Shown here: positions 10,050-19,615 of the stretch, piece after piece
Layout: the number at the start of each line of letters is the position of its first letter
How positions within the stretch are numbered: position 1 is the first letter of the stretch
Source of the DNA: Desulfuribacillus alkaliarsenatis
GTDB lineage: Bacteria > Bacillota > Bacilli > Desulfuribacillales > Desulfuribacillaceae
Direction: 5' to 3'
Length of the DNA: 64,000 bases
Assembly (NCBI RefSeq): GCF_001730225.1
Contig: NZ_MIJE01000003.1
Location: 39,119 to 103,118 of the forward strand
Program-made: the position numbers and the translations under genes
The notes under the pieces: generated by a model
The model's input: only the letters and a program-made list of their open reading frames with translations
Databases searched by the model: none
Told to the model about the DNA's origin: nothing

Positions 10050-10240
10050 GTTAGTTCGGGAGCTGTTCCTCTGCGGAACGAGTCTTTGCTGGAGGCTTGT
10101 ACAAGTACTTAGCGAAGGTTTGGACAAAAACTCTAACAGTCTGAGCGGAGCGAGTTTTAGAGTTTTCCAAGACGAGCTTTAGGAATTGTAAAGCCGCAAG
10201 CTTGAGCGAGTGAGTAGAGGTGCAGTTCCTGAACATCCCA
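10050..10240 (+). repeat. Structured intergenic repeat, copy C
   Basis: Shares ordered blocks with copy E (24515-24690): CTTAGCGAAGGTTTGG, an AAACTC..AAC..GTCTGA block, GAGTTTTAGAGTTTT and GAGCTTTAGGAAT. The central hairpin is AAAACTCTAA (10127-10136) with TTAGAGTTTT (10157-10166). Its T-A pair replaces the C-G pair at the same place in copy E. The copy sits tail to tail with copy B, just upstream of uvrA. Confidence 0.65.
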
Positions 10241-10262
10241 CGAAAAAAGAAAGGTGATTATT

Positions 10263-13127
10263 ATGGCTTTAGAAAACATCGTAGTTAAAGGCGCTCGCGC
10301 CCATAACTTAAAAAATATAGATATTACTATCCCACGGGACAAGTTTGTCGTCCTAACAGGGTTGAGTGGCTCAGGGAAATCCTCCTTAGCTTTCGATACA
10401 ATATACGCTGAAGGGCAGCGACGTTATGTAGAATCATTATCTGCCTATGCTCGTCAGTTCCTTGGGCAGATGGACAAGCCAGATGTCGACTCGATTGACG
10501 GATTATCGCCAGCGATATCGATTGATCAGAAGACGACTAGCCGTAACCCACGTTCAACGGTAGGGACTGTGACAGAGATTTATGATTACTTGCGTCTTTT
10601 GTACGCTAGGATTGGTAAACCCTATTGTCCCAAGTGTAATATTCAAATTGCGGCTCAAACAGTGGAGCAAATGGTCGATCAAATTCTCAGTTTACCTGAA
10701 AAAACGAAGATTCAGATTATGGCCCCAGTAGTTCGTGGGCGTAAAGGTGAGCATTCAAAAATTCTAGAACAGGTGCAGCGTGACGGCTTCGTTCGTGTCC
10801 GTATAAATGGTGAAGTGTACGACGTGTCAGAAGCACCAAAGCTTGAGAAAAATAAAAAGCATTCCATTGAAGTTGTCGTTGACCGTATTGTTATCAAAGA
10901 TAGTATTGAGGGTCGTTTGGCTGATTCCATTGAAACTGCTTTGAAATTGGCTGAGGGATTATTACTCGTTGATGTTATCGGAGAAGAAGAGCTTTTATTT
11001 AGTCAGCAGCTTGCATGCCCGGAGTGTGGCTACAGTAGTGAAGAATTAGCGCCGAGGATGTTCTCCTTTAACAGCCCTTATGGGGCATGTGAAGCTTGTA
11101 GTGGCCTAGGCTCAAATATGATTGTAGACGAAGAGATGGTTGTACCAAACGATAAATTATCAATAGAGGAAGGGGCAGTTGTTCCCTGGGCTGGAGTATC
11201 TTCTAATTATTACCCGCAACTTTTGCAGTCAGTTTGTCGTCATTATGGTATCGATACGAAATTACCATGGAGACTGTTGACTGATGAGGAGCGTTCTATC
11301 ATCTTAAAGGGCTCATCGGATGTCATAGAATTTCATTATGAAAACGATTTTGGCGAGATGCGTAAAACCAAGGTTGGCTTTGAAGGGGTTATTGGAAATT
11401 TAGAAAGACGTTATAAAGAGACGGCTTCCGAGCATGTGCGTGAGTTCATAGAAGGATTTATGAGTTCAAGGCCGTGTCCAAAGTGTAAGGGTGATCGACT
11501 AAAGCCACAAAGCTTAGCTGTCTATATAGGTGACAAAAATATTTCCTATGTCACAAGCCTTACTATCCGCGATGCTGTTGAGTTTTTTGAAGGTTTGGAG
11601 CTTTCTGATAAGGACATGGCAATTGCTCGCTTAGTATTAAAAGAAATACAGGAACGCCTTGGCTTTTTACGGGATGTGGGTCTAGATTATCTAAATTTGA
11701 GCCGCTCAGCAGGGACTCTGTCTGGTGGTGAAGCACAACGGATTCGTTTAGCAACACAAATAGGTTCTTCATTAATGGGAGTTTTGTATATATTAGATGA
11801 GCCAAGTATTGGTTTGCACCAACGGGATAACAATCGCTTAATTGCAACACTGGAACGAATGCGTGATTTAGGTAATACATTAATTGTTGTAGAGCATGAT
11901 GAGGACACAATGCTGGCCGCAGACTGGATTATTGATATTGGGCCAGGTGCAGGTGTGCATGGAGGTCAAGTCATTGCTGAAGGCACGCCGGAGCAGGTAA
12001 TGAAGCACCCTGATTCGATTACTGGTCAGTATATGAGTGGGCGCAAGTTTATCCCGCTACCGACTGAGCGTCGCCAGCCTAACGGCAAATGGGTAAAGGT
12101 TCATAAAGCGGAAGAGAATAACCTGAAAAAAGTCACTGTAGATATTCCGTTAGCAACATTCACCTGTGTTACGGGAGTTTCTGGATCAGGCAAAAGTACA
12201 CTGATTAATGAAATCCTGCATAAGGGACTAGCTAAGGAGCTACAGAACTCTAAGCAGAAGCCTGGTAGACATGAGAAAATAACTGGATTAGAACATCTTG
12301 ATAAAGTAATAGATATCGATCAATCGCCAATTGGACGCACGCCACGTTCAAACCCTGCTACCTATACAGGTGTCTTTGATGATATCCGTGACGTATTTGC
12401 CAATACTAATGAAGCTAAGATGCGCGGTTATAAAAAAGGTCGATTTAGCTTTAATGTTAAGGGTGGTCGCTGTGAAGCTTGTCGTGGTGACGGTATCATT
12501 AAAATAGAGATGCACTTCCTACCAGATGTGTACGTACCGTGTGAGATTTGTAAGGGGAAGCGCTATAATCGTGAAACCCTTGAAGTCAAATATAAAGGCA
12601 AAACAGTTGCTGATATATTATACATGACCGTTGAGGATGCCTTGGAATTTTTCAAAAACATTCCAAAAATCCAAAGGAAGCTACAAACGATATATGATGT
12701 GGGACTTGGTTATATCCGCTTAGGACAGCCTGCAACAACCTTATCTGGAGGGGAAGCACAACGTGTTAAACTTGCTTCCGAGTTATATCGTCGTAATACT
12801 GGTAGAACATTATATATTCTTGACGAGCCTACCACTGGCTTACACATTGATGATATCAGTCGCTTGTTAAATGTTTTACAAAGACTAGTAGATAACGGAG
12901 AGTCCGTACTAGTCATCGAGCATAACCTTGATGTAATAAAAGTTGCTGACTACATTATAGATTTAGGCCCAGAAGGTGGAGATGGTGGCGGTACGATTGT
13001 CGGAGTTGGAACACCAGAGGATATAGTTGAAATTAAAGCATCATACACGGGCCATTATCTAAAGCCAATACTAGAAAGAGATCGCGCCCGTGCACAAGAA
13101 CACTTGGAGGTATCAGCTGCTCAATGA
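10263..13127 (+). CDS. uvrA: Excinuclease ABC subunit A
   Basis: Damage-recognition ATPase of nucleotide excision repair. The 954 residues contain two ABC ATPase halves (Walker [10 protein letters not shown] at 33-41 and GVSGSGKST near 640), two LSGGEAQR signatures and the zinc-binding Cys pairs: CPKCN, CPECG with CEACSG, and the C-terminal CEACRGDG with CEICKG. The ATG at 10263 follows an AAAGG site; the upstream GTG at 10254 lies on that site. The stop overlaps the next gene by 4 bp. Confidence 0.98.
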   Translation: MALENIVVKGARAHNLKNIDITIPRDKFVVLTGLSGSGKSSLAFDTIYAEGQRRYVESLSAYARQFLGQMDKPDVDSIDGLSPAISIDQKTTSRNPRSTVGTVTEIYDYLRLLYARIGKPYCPKCNIQIAAQTVEQMVDQILSLPEKTKIQIMAPVVRGRKGEHSKILEQVQRDGFVRVRINGEVYDVSEAPKLEKNKKHSIEVVVDRIVIKDSIEGRLADSIETALKLAEGLLLVDVIGEEELLFSQQLACPECGYSSEELAPRMFSFNSPYGACEACSGLGSNMIVDEEMVVPNDKLSIEEGAVVPWAGVSSNYYPQLLQSVCRHYGIDTKLPWRLLTDEERSIILKGSSDVIEFHYENDFGEMRKTKVGFEGVIGNLERRYKETASEHVREFIEGFMSSRPCPKCKGDRLKPQSLAVYIGDKNISYVTSLTIRDAVEFFEGLELSDKDMAIARLVLKEIQERLGFLRDVGLDYLNLSRSAGTLSGGEAQRIRLATQIGSSLMGVLYILDEPSIGLHQRDNNRLIATLERMRDLGNTLIVVEHDEDTMLAADWIIDIGPGAGVHGGQVIAEGTPEQVMKHPDSITGQYMSGRKFIPLPTERRQPNGKWVKVHKAEENNLKKVTVDIPLATFTCVTGVSGSGKSTLINEILHKGLAKELQNSKQKPGRHEKITGLEHLDKVIDIDQSPIGRTPRSNPATYTGVFDDIRDVFANTNEAKMRGYKKGRFSFNVKGGRCEACRGDGIIKIEMHFLPDVYVPCEICKGKRYNRETLEVKYKGKTVADILYMTVEDALEFFKNIPKIQRKLQTIYDVGLGYIRLGQPATTLSGGEAQRVKLASELYRRNTGRTLYILDEPTTGLHIDDISRLLNVLQRLVDNGESVLVIEHNLDVIKVADYIIDLGPEGGDGGGTIVGVGTPEDIVEIKASYTGHYLKPILERDRARAQEHLEVSAAQ

Positions 13128-13903
13128 TACGTGCACTTTGGAATCTAATCGCAGTAATTGTTAAGTTGGCGTTGATTCTATTTGGATTATTTATAACATA
13201 TCATCTAGTAACTGTGGGGTTTTATCTAGTGACAACCCCGCAGCTTCTTAAGGCTGATTTACTTGAAATTACTGAAGGTGAAACGCAAACCATTACCTAT
13301 ATCGAGGAAAAGCCTGTTGCTAATAAACAAGAATTTCGTATACAATACGTAACACAAGAAGAAATTGCTGAAACCTTCCTATGGTCAGTAGTAGCAATTG
13401 AAGATGAGCGCTTTCGTCAGCATGGAGGTGTTGACTACTACGCTATTGTACGTGCTTCCTATAATAATTTGCTTGCCAGGGAATATATGCAGGGTGGGAG
13501 TACAATAACTCAGCAATTAGCTAAAAATCTGTATCTAAGCCCAGATAAACGCTTTTCTCGAAAACTAGTAGAGGTTTATTTTGCAAAACGCTTAGAAGCG
13601 AGGTTCACTAAAGATGAAATACTAGAAATGTATGTAAATCAAATATACTATGGGCAGGGTATGTACGGGATCGAACGCGCTGCTGAACATTTCTTCGGGA
13701 AGCAGGCAATTGAACTAGATATTGCCGAGGCAGCTTTTTTAGCAGGCATATTACAAGCTCCATCAGTTTATAGCAATCCTGCTAATCTTGAATTAGCCTT
13801 GCAAAGACAATATACAGTTTTAGAGCGCTTAGTTGAGCAAAACTATATCTCACAGGACCAAGCAACTAAAGCATTAGAAATATTTGTATTAACTGAACAT
13901 TAG
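13124..13903 (+). CDS. Monofunctional peptidoglycan glycosyltransferase (GT51)
   Basis: Polymerises lipid II into glycan strands. The 259 residues carry one N-terminal membrane helix (about 8-36) and a complete GT51 domain: the catalytic Glu motif [12 protein letters not shown] (E93) and [15 protein letters not shown]. There is no transpeptidase domain, so it resembles MtgA-type enzymes rather than class A penicillin-binding proteins. The ATG overlaps the uvrA stop (ATGA), so it is co-translated with uvrA, an unusual pairing of a wall gene with a repair gene. Confidence 0.9.
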   Translation: MIRALWNLIAVIVKLALILFGLFITYHLVTVGFYLVTTPQLLKADLLEITEGETQTITYIEEKPVANKQEFRIQYVTQEEIAETFLWSVVAIEDERFRQHGGVDYYAIVRASYNNLLAREYMQGGSTITQQLAKNLYLSPDKRFSRKLVEVYFAKRLEARFTKDEILEMYVNQIYYGQGMYGIERAAEHFFGKQAIELDIAEAAFLAGILQAPSVYSNPANLELALQRQYTVLERLVEQNYISQDQATKALEIFVLTEH

Positions 13904-13955
13904 TTAAATGATAGATAACGATAGTTAAAACAATAGTATAGAGGAGGTAAAAATC

Positions 13956-14165
13956 ATGAGAAAGCTATATCGCTCTAAAAGTAATAAGATGATTGGCGGG
14001 GTATGTGGTGGAATTGCTGAGTATCTGCATATGGATCCGACTGTAGTACGTGTTTTATATGTCATAGTTACATTGTTTACGTGGTTTTTCCCAGCATTAA
14101 TACTTTATATTGCATTATTATTTATCATGCCCTTTAATGATTCGGAGGACTATATAGATGTTTAA
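13956..14165 (+). CDS. PspC-domain small membrane protein
   Basis: A 69-residue PspC-type protein: the basic N-terminal segment with GGVCGGIAEYLHMDPTVVRV is the family hallmark, followed by one hydrophobic stretch (about 35-60). Such proteins sense or respond to envelope stress. A strong GAGGAGGT ribosome site precedes the ATG. It overlaps the next membrane gene by 8 bp, as pspC-like genes often do with yvlD-type genes in Bacillus. Confidence 0.9.
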   Translation: MRKLYRSKSNKMIGGVCGGIAEYLHMDPTVVRVLYVIVTLFTWFFPALILYIALLFIMPFNDSEDYIDV

Positions 14166-14511
14166 AAGAGCCGTTATTAAAATTATAGTTGTTGCCCTAG
14201 CCTTGTTTTTGGCCGAGAAAATCATTCCAGGGCTAGAAATTGCTGATTTTTGGGTAGCTGTTTGGGCGGCTTTAATCTTGGGAGTTATTAATATAACAAT
14301 AAGACCTATTGTGTGTTTTCTAACGTTACCTATTACCTTTTTGACCTTAGGGCTTTTTACCTTTGTAATAAATGGTGTTTTCTTCCTGCTGGTAGCGCAT
14401 ATTTTAGAAGGATTCTATGTTGAGGGTTTTCTCACTGCCTTACTAGGCTCAATAGTAACTAGTGTTATAAGTAGTTTGATTAGTTCGCTATTAGATAAAA
14501 AATACCGTTAG
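14158..14511 (+). CDS. Four-helix membrane protein, YvlD / 'phage holin family' (DUF360) type
   Basis: A 117-residue protein made of four hydrophobic helices with the family pattern NITIRPIVCFLTLPITFLTLG in the middle (I recognise it as the YvlD-like family annotated as 'phage holin family'). Its function is unknown; in Bacilli it sits beside PspC-domain genes in envelope-stress operons, as here. The start lies inside the pspC-like gene. A possible weak terminator (stem 14577-14582 with 14588-14593, then a T run) follows. Confidence 0.85.
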   Translation: MFKRAVIKIIVVALALFLAEKIIPGLEIADFWVAVWAALILGVINITIRPIVCFLTLPITFLTLGLFTFVINGVFFLLVAHILEGFYVEGFLTALLGSIVTSVISSLISSLLDKKYR

Positions 14512-14693
14512 TTTGTCGAAAAATGCATAGGACTTTTGGTTCATTCTTTCATCTGGAAGCAGGAATATAGTAGGTTGGTGTCGAAAGGATACCGTGGCTT
14601 TTTTTGAGCAGCACATAGAATTAATTATAGTATTAGTCAATTTGTGTTGCAAATTAGAAAGTGCTTCCAGTAGAAAGGGTGAATGTCAGCTAC

Positions 14694-16394
14694 ATGAAAA
14701 TGAAAAGACCTCATGAGAGGAAACAGCATACCGACCGAAAGAAAGCAGGCAAGCCGTCACAGCAAGAGATATCAACATTAGAGAAAGGAAATGGGACGAC
14801 TAGAAGCAAAATGTATTTTATGAAAATTAAAGAGAATATAAGTGAATATGTAGATAAAAGTAAGAAATATATTACTAGCATTGATGTTACTAAGTTAAAA
14901 GAAAAGGCAAGTAACACCGCAGCAATTGTAAAAGATAGACTTAGTAAAGGTGCTATAACTTTGAGAAATAAACTAAGTGATAGCTTTGCCAATGCAAAGC
15001 AAATGGATTATCAAAATCTTCTACGTAGTAAAGCGTTTATAATTACCTGTGTGTTTTTAGTTGCGATTATAGCAGTTGTGGGCATCGGTCAACAGGTGAA
15101 GCAAGCACAGATACAACATCAACTGTTTTTGGAAGAAAATAAGACGTACAAAGTGTTTATCGATGGAGCATACATAGGTAATGTTTCTGACACACAAATT
15201 ATTGAAGACCATATTAATAATCAGCTAACGGATTTGATGTACGCATATGATTTAGAAGCAAGATTGATTAACGAGATTACCTATGAAGAGTATTTTGAAA
15301 ATGAAATAGAAGCACAGGACTCTCTAGTGCTTAATAAAACTAAAAATTTACTAGATTTCCAAACGCGCTCTGTTATGATTTATGTAAATGACAACCCAGT
15401 AGTAAGGGTTGCTAGTGAGCAGGACGCTGAAGAAATTATCGAGAATGTGAAACAAGCTTATGTATCTAATAGTGAAAATTCTAGGGTCATGGTAGCGGAA
15501 ATTAATGACCGTGTAGATTATAAAGTAGAATGGGCACAGCCTAGTGATATTCGTGATTTAGAAAGTGCAACAGCCGTTCTGTTAAGAGGAACTGACAAAG
15601 AGATTAAGCATATAGTTGAAAGTGGCGAAAATATCTGGGTAATTGCCCAGAAGAATAAAGTCACAGTCAGTGAAATTATGGATGCAAATCCACAGTTATC
15701 GTCGCAAAGTGATATAATCCGTCCTGGTGACGAACTGAGCTTAGTAGTTCCTGAACCTTTTGTAAATGTCGAAGTAGTTGAAGAAATCCAAGTAGTAGAG
15801 TCTATTCCATTTAGTACCCGTAACGTAAATAACAACTCTATGTATACATGGGAATCAAGGGTGCAAACAAGGGGACAACCTGGGGAAAAAGAAGTAGTTT
15901 ACAGAATTTCGAAAATCAATGGCAAGGAAGTAGAACGCGAGATTATTGAAGAAACAATCATTAAAGAGCCAGTAGAGCAAGTAGTAGCACGCGGAACGAT
16001 TGGTGTACCAGCCAATGGAAGTGGAACATTAGCTTGGCCTACAAGTGGCGGACGTATTTCTTCAATGTTTGGCGGAGCTCGTAGACACACGGGTGTAGAT
16101 ATTGCAAATCCTACAGGTACTCCAGTGTACGCTGCAGACCATGGTACAGTTGTTTTCGCTGGTTGGAATGGCGGATACGGAAATCTAATTAGGGTTGCTC
16201 ATACATCATCAATGCAGACCTATTACGCTCATTTAAGCAGTATTAACGTTCGAGTTGGACAAACTGTTAACAAGGGCGAAGTAATTGGTAGAGTTGGTAG
16301 TACAGGACAGTCCACAGGACCTCACTTACACTTTGAAGTTCGTTTGAATGGAAGTCCAGTTAATCCAATGAATTATTACGGATCAACACGCTAA
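14694..16394 (+). CDS. LysM-G5-M23 peptidoglycan endopeptidase
   Basis: Membrane-anchored cell-wall hydrolase. After a basic N-terminal cytoplasmic region of about 110 residues comes one membrane helix (KAFIITCVFLVAIIAVVGIG), then a helical region, a LysM domain (HIVESGENIWVIAQKNKV), a G5 domain and an M23 domain with the zinc motifs HTGVDIA and PHLHFEVR. The start is unsure: the frame opens at a GTG at 14661, with another GTG at 14679. I use the ATG at 14694 because AAAGGGTGA lies upstream, although the spacing is long. Confidence 0.88.
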   Translation: MKMKRPHERKQHTDRKKAGKPSQQEISTLEKGNGTTRSKMYFMKIKENISEYVDKSKKYITSIDVTKLKEKASNTAAIVKDRLSKGAITLRNKLSDSFANAKQMDYQNLLRSKAFIITCVFLVAIIAVVGIGQQVKQAQIQHQLFLEENKTYKVFIDGAYIGNVSDTQIIEDHINNQLTDLMYAYDLEARLINEITYEEYFENEIEAQDSLVLNKTKNLLDFQTRSVMIYVNDNPVVRVASEQDAEEIIENVKQAYVSNSENSRVMVAEINDRVDYKVEWAQPSDIRDLESATAVLLRGTDKEIKHIVESGENIWVIAQKNKVTVSEIMDANPQLSSQSDIIRPGDELSLVVPEPFVNVEVVEEIQVVESIPFSTRNVNNNSMYTWESRVQTRGQPGEKEVVYRISKINGKEVEREIIEETIIKEPVEQVVARGTIGVPANGSGTLAWPTSGGRISSMFGGARRHTGVDIANPTGTPVYAADHGTVVFAGWNGGYGNLIRVAHTSSMQTYYAHLSSINVRVGQTVNKGEVIGRVGSTGQSTGPHLHFEVRLNGSPVNPMNYYGSTR

Positions 16395-16440
16395 TAGAAT
16401 TAGCTTATATAAAAAGGGAAAAATAGATATAAGAAATGTG

Positions 16441-16479
16441 GTAGCATAACTTTTGATTTTAGAAGTTGTGCTACTTTTT
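16441..16479 (+). terminator. Rho-independent terminator
   Basis: GTAGCATAACTT (16441-16452) pairs with AAGTTGTGCTAC (16463-16474), one T-G pair, followed by TTTTT. Confidence 0.85.
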
Positions 16480-16545
16480 ATTAGGCTTATCTATATATTA
16501 TGTATATATAGATGTTAAAAAAAGTGTGAATGTTTCGTGTAATTT

Positions 16546-16574
16546 TTGGAAAAGGTAGTGCTGTATGCTATAAT
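16546..16574 (+). promoter_or_regulatory. SigA-type promoter of lgt
   Basis: TTGGAA (16546-16551), a 17-bp spacer and TATAAT (16569-16574), with TG one base before the -10. It lies between the terminator and lgt. Confidence 0.75.
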
Positions 16575-16655
16575 GAATTTTGTGAATTTATAATTCTATT
16601 TAATAATTTATTACGGATTTTAAGATGAATGACTATGATATTTGGAGTGGTTGAC

Positions 16656-17474
16656 ATGTTCTTTTACTCGGTTATTGACAGTGTTGCTTTTAGAATTGGT
16701 CCGTTATCTGTACACTGGTATGGAATAATTATTGGTTCGGCAATTTTTCTTGCCTTATATTTAGCGCTTAGGGAAGCTAAGCGTTTAGGTATCAACCAAG
16801 ACTATTTTGTTGACGTTGTGATGTTTGGTGTGCCTGCAGCTATTATTGGGGCACGTTTATACTATGTGGCATTTCGTTGGGAATATTATGGTCAGAACCC
16901 TGGAGAGATAATTGCAGTCTGGCAAGGCGGATTAGCTATTCATGGCGGTTTAATAGGAGCCTTATTAGCCGCATATATATATACAAGGGTGAAGAATATA
17001 TCCTTTTGGATGATGGCGGATGTGGCTGCCCCTTCATTTTTACTCGGTAAAGCTATGGGACGTTGGGGTAACTTTATTAATCAAGAGGCCCATGGGGGAC
17101 CGATTACAGAAAAATCGCAATGGATTATTGATATATTACCTTGGTGGATTGCGGAGCACATGAACATAGGTGGTGTTTACTACCACCCGACGTTTTTGTA
17201 TGAATCGTTATGGAATGTTGCTGGAATCCTATTAATCATCTTTTGGTTAAGGCGTCAGGATTGGGTAAGACGAGGTGATGTATTCCTAGGGTATGCTATT
17301 TGGTATTCTGTAGGTCGCTTTTTCATAGAAGGCATGCGTACAGATAGCTTAATGCTGACAGAGACACTTCGTATAGCCCAGGTCATGAGCGGTGGTATTA
17401 TTATTGGAGCGGCAGTACTTATGTGGTATCGTCGTGCCAATGGTTATGCAGATAAAAAGTACGGAGAGCAATAG
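16656..17474 (+). CDS. lgt: Prolipoprotein diacylglyceryl transferase
   Basis: Transfers diacylglycerol from phosphatidylglycerol to the lipobox cysteine of prolipoproteins, in the cytoplasmic membrane. The 272 residues hold about seven membrane helices and the Lgt motifs LAIHGGLIGA and GRWGNFINQEAHGG. The ATG at 16656 follows TTGGAG by eight bases; upstream start codons lack such a site. ppaX follows after 11 bp, as in B. subtilis, where lgt and ppaX are co-transcribed. Confidence 0.96.
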   Translation: MFFYSVIDSVAFRIGPLSVHWYGIIIGSAIFLALYLALREAKRLGINQDYFVDVVMFGVPAAIIGARLYYVAFRWEYYGQNPGEIIAVWQGGLAIHGGLIGALLAAYIYTRVKNISFWMMADVAAPSFLLGKAMGRWGNFINQEAHGGPITEKSQWIIDILPWWIAEHMNIGGVYYHPTFLYESLWNVAGILLIIFWLRRQDWVRRGDVFLGYAIWYSVGRFFIEGMRTDSLMLTETLRIAQVMSGGIIIGAAVLMWYRRANGYADKKYGEQ

Positions 17475-17485
17475 GGGATTGGAGC

Positions 17486-18130
17486 GTGGAAATTTTGAAA
17501 TACCCGTATATTCTTTTTGATTTAGATGGAACACTGATTGATACTAATGAACTTATATTGACATCGTTTATGCATGCCTTAAATAAATTTCATCCAAACA
17601 AATTCAAACGTGAACAAGTACAAGAGATGATGGGCAAGCCTTTGTATGATATGATGGCGACCTTCGACCCTGACATAGCCGATGATTTGGTGCGTGTATA
17701 TCGGGAGCATAATTTAGAATATCATGATCAGCTTGTGCAATCCTTCCCGAATGTGTTTGAGGTTGTGAAAGAGCTACATGATAAGGGCCATAAGATGGCC
17801 CTCGTAACTACGAAACAAAGGCAGGCAGCTATGAAAGGTTTAACATTATTTGGCCTTGATGCATACATGGGTGCTACAGTTTGCCTTGATGATACGGCCG
17901 CCCATAAACCAGACCCTGAGCCACTTATACTAGCAATGCAAGGAATTAAAGCTATACCAGAAAAGACAATTATGGTCGGCGACAATCCTGCAGATATTCT
18001 AGGTGCAAAAAACGCAGGCGTAACAAGCTGTGCCGTAGGCTGGAGTATGAGAGGCTTAGAATACCTAACACAATACGAACCAGACTACATAATAAATGAT
18101 ATGCGTGAGTTAATTGAAATCGTTAGCTAA
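17486..18130 (+). CDS. ppaX: Pyrophosphatase PpaX, HAD superfamily
   Basis: HAD hydrolase of 214 residues, taken as the pyrophosphatase that clears pyrophosphate made by HPr kinase/phosphorylase. The catalytic aspartates are in FDLDGTLIDTNEL, motif II is in LVTTKQR, and motifs III/IV are KPDPEPL and MVGDNPADILGA. The length and N-terminus fit B. subtilis PpaX, and so does the position after lgt. The start is GTG at 17486 with AGGGG eight bases upstream. A related phosphoglycolate phosphatase role cannot be excluded from sequence. Confidence 0.85.
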   Translation: MEILKYPYILFDLDGTLIDTNELILTSFMHALNKFHPNKFKREQVQEMMGKPLYDMMATFDPDIADDLVRVYREHNLEYHDQLVQSFPNVFEVVKELHDKGHKMALVTTKQRQAAMKGLTLFGLDAYMGATVCLDDTAAHKPDPEPLILAMQGIKAIPEKTIMVGDNPADILGAKNAGVTSCAVGWSMRGLEYLTQYEPDYIINDMRELIEIVS

Positions 18131-18161
18131 AATATAAATATTCTTAGTGCTAAAATAATAA

Positions 18162-18788
18162 TCAAAACGATATCCTATACAATGGTAAAAGACGCTCGAA
18201 GGTATCTTCAATTTTTTGTAGAAACTGTTGACCATCCATGTTAATGACGGTATTTTTATCTAGCTCAATACCGCAAGTGATTTCGCTTTTTTTCACAGTT
18301 TTGAGCTTCTCTATGTATTCATTGAATAGCTCGTCACTCATATTATGATGGACATGTTCGCCATGAGGCTTGGTGTGGTCTAGGGACCAGGTATAGTTAG
18401 CGGGAATTTGCTGCTTAATTGCTGTCAGCTGTTTTGCTAAATTGTCTGCAAAGACAGTTTTGTTCTGGGATTCATAGATAATGGCAAAGTCGATATACGC
18501 ATGGGTAGACCAAATGCCCACCTGGAAGTGCGGTAAAGCTTTGTAACCCCGAGGGTTAGTGGAAAATGCCACCCAAGTATCATCTGGCGGATTTACCGTT
18601 CTGCGAGCATGCCTTGCTACATGTGGATAGATTGGCTGTCCTAGCTTTGCACTTAAGAATGGAGCTATGTGCTCTCCTATTGCCGTTAACTTTGGCCTAA
18701 CTGTAGTTAAAATAGCAGCCATGCGTGGGTCTAGCCCATGTACATTTAAAACGTCAAAATCCGCAATATCAAATCCTGTAAAACTCAT
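18162..18788 (-). CDS. DUF1054 / UPF0637 family protein (YktB-like)
   Basis: A 208-residue protein of the YktB family, of unknown function, found mainly in Bacilli. The beginning (FTGFDIADFDVLNVHGLDPR) and the VAFSTNPRGYKALPHFQVG region are typical. It is the only protein-coding gene confidently on the minus strand in this window and faces ppaX tail to tail across 31 bp. AGGAG stands nine bases before the ATG on the reverse strand. Confidence 0.88.
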   Translation of the reverse strand: MSFTGFDIADFDVLNVHGLDPRMAAILTTVRPKLTAIGEHIAPFLSAKLGQPIYPHVARHARRTVNPPDDTWVAFSTNPRGYKALPHFQVGIWSTHAYIDFAIIYESQNKTVFADNLAKQLTAIKQQIPANYTWSLDHTKPHGEHVHHNMSDELFNEYIEKLKTVKKSEITCGIELDKNTVINMDGQQFLQKIEDTFERLLPLYRISF

Positions 18789-18959
18789 TAAATTCAGCTC
18801 CTATCATTAGTATCACTGTAAGATTTAAATAGTATTTGAAAGCTAGCTAGATTTTATCAAAATCTAATTTAGGAAGCGAATTGAAAGCTTTAATAATAAA
18901 GAAAACTTAATCAGATGGAGCTTGTAGAATGACTAGTTTTTAGCGAAAGGATGGTTGCT

Positions 18960-19463
18960 ATGGAAAAAATAAAAATAGGAATCGTTTCCGATACCCATGG
19001 CATTTTAAGGCCTGAAGTTGTTAAAGAACTGCAAGGAGTAGATAGGATTTTACATGCTGGTGACATTGTTGGTCTGGATATAATTGAAGAGCTAGAGCGA
19101 ATAGCCCCAGTCTATGCGGTGCGAGGTAATTGTGACCATGGTGAATGGTCAATGAAATTTCCGAAAACGGATTTAATACAACTAGGAGAAGCTAGCATCT
19201 ACTTATTACATAATTTATACGAAATAGATATTGCACCAGGTGCTGCGGGGGTTAATATAATTATATGTGGACATAGCCATCAGCCAGCCTTTGAAGAAAA
19301 AGCAGGAATAGTCTATATTAATCCAGGCAGTTGTGGACCTAGGCGTTTCAGTCTGCCGATTTCCATGGCGATTATGGAGTTAGAATCCAGACAATGCAAG
19401 GTGCAGTTTATAAATTTAGAGCGTCCTAAGGATACTAACACATATACTACAGTCTTAGAGTAA
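18960..19463 (+). CDS. YfcE/MJ0936-type metallophosphoesterase
   Basis: Calcineurin-like phosphodiesterase of 167 residues, the normal size for this family. The metal-binding motifs appear in order: SDTHG, HAGDIVG, RGNCDHG and CGHSHQP. The natural substrate is not known; family members hydrolyse phosphodiesters in vitro. The ATG at 18960 stands nine bases after AAAGG, while the ATG at 18951 abuts that site. A terminator follows directly. Confidence 0.9.
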   Translation: MEKIKIGIVSDTHGILRPEVVKELQGVDRILHAGDIVGLDIIEELERIAPVYAVRGNCDHGEWSMKFPKTDLIQLGEASIYLLHNLYEIDIAPGAAGVNIIICGHSHQPAFEEKAGIVYINPGSCGPRRFSLPISMAIMELESRQCKVQFINLERPKDTNTYTTVLE

Positions 19464-19465
19464 CC

Positions 19466-19495
19466 CCCCTTGTACATTATACAAGGGGATTTTTG
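19466..19495 (+). terminator. Rho-independent terminator
   Basis: CCCCTTGTA (19466-19474) pairs with TACAAGGGG (19480-19488), followed by ATTTTT. Confidence 0.85.
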
Positions 19496-19497
19496 TC

Positions 19498-19527
19498 TTG
19501 ACAGCGTTAGTAGTGCCATGTTAGGAT
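19498..19527 (+). promoter_or_regulatory. Probable his operon promoter
   Basis: A perfect TTGACA (19498-19503) and TAGGAT (19522-19527) are separated by 18 bp. It lies immediately after the terminator of the upstream gene. The -10 falls inside the left arm of a long dyad, which suggests that a repressor site overlaps the promoter. Confidence 0.55.
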
Positions 19528-19599
19528 ATTAGAAATATACCTGCACTTTATTATGGTAGCAGGCTAAAGTGCTAAAGGGATTAGTAATACCTAACTGGC
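19515..19599 (+). promoter_or_regulatory. Palindromic leader of the his operon
   Basis: Two nested dyads. Outer arms: 19515-19531 and 19585-19599 pair over 15 bp with two single-base bulges (GCCA, GTTAGG, TATTA against TAATA, CCTAAC, TGGC). Inner arms: GCACTTTA (19543-19550) and TAAAGTGC (19565-19572) are perfect. The right outer arm ends four bases before the hisZ ribosome site. It could be a pair of operator half-sites or, if transcription starts further upstream, an RNA switch. No T-box signature and no run of His codons is present. Confidence 0.5.
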
Positions 19600-19615
19600 A
19601 TTGGAGGAGAGAAAC

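Noticed and set aside
10051..10342. Minus-strand open frames upstream of uvrA
   Set aside because: They run through structured repeat C and into the uvrA start; composition follows the repeat, not a gene.
11563..11910. 115-codon minus-strand frame within uvrA
   Set aside because: Shadow of the conserved UvrA signature region; no ribosome site.
13904..13945. Dispersed repeat GTTAAA-GATAG-TAA-AATAGTTAA shared with 21464-21492
   Set aside because: Similarity is short and AT-rich, and without a genome-wide count it cannot be told from chance.
14512..14693. c-di-AMP (ydaO-type) riboswitch before the LysM-G5-M23 gene
   Set aside because: Such wall-hydrolase genes are often controlled this way, but none of the conserved core words could be found; only a 9-bp inverted repeat (14553-14561 with 14662-14670) is present.
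19496..19615. T-box riboswitch upstream of hisZ
   Set aside because: The AGGGTGGnACCGCG antiterminator core is absent and no terminator follows the dyads.
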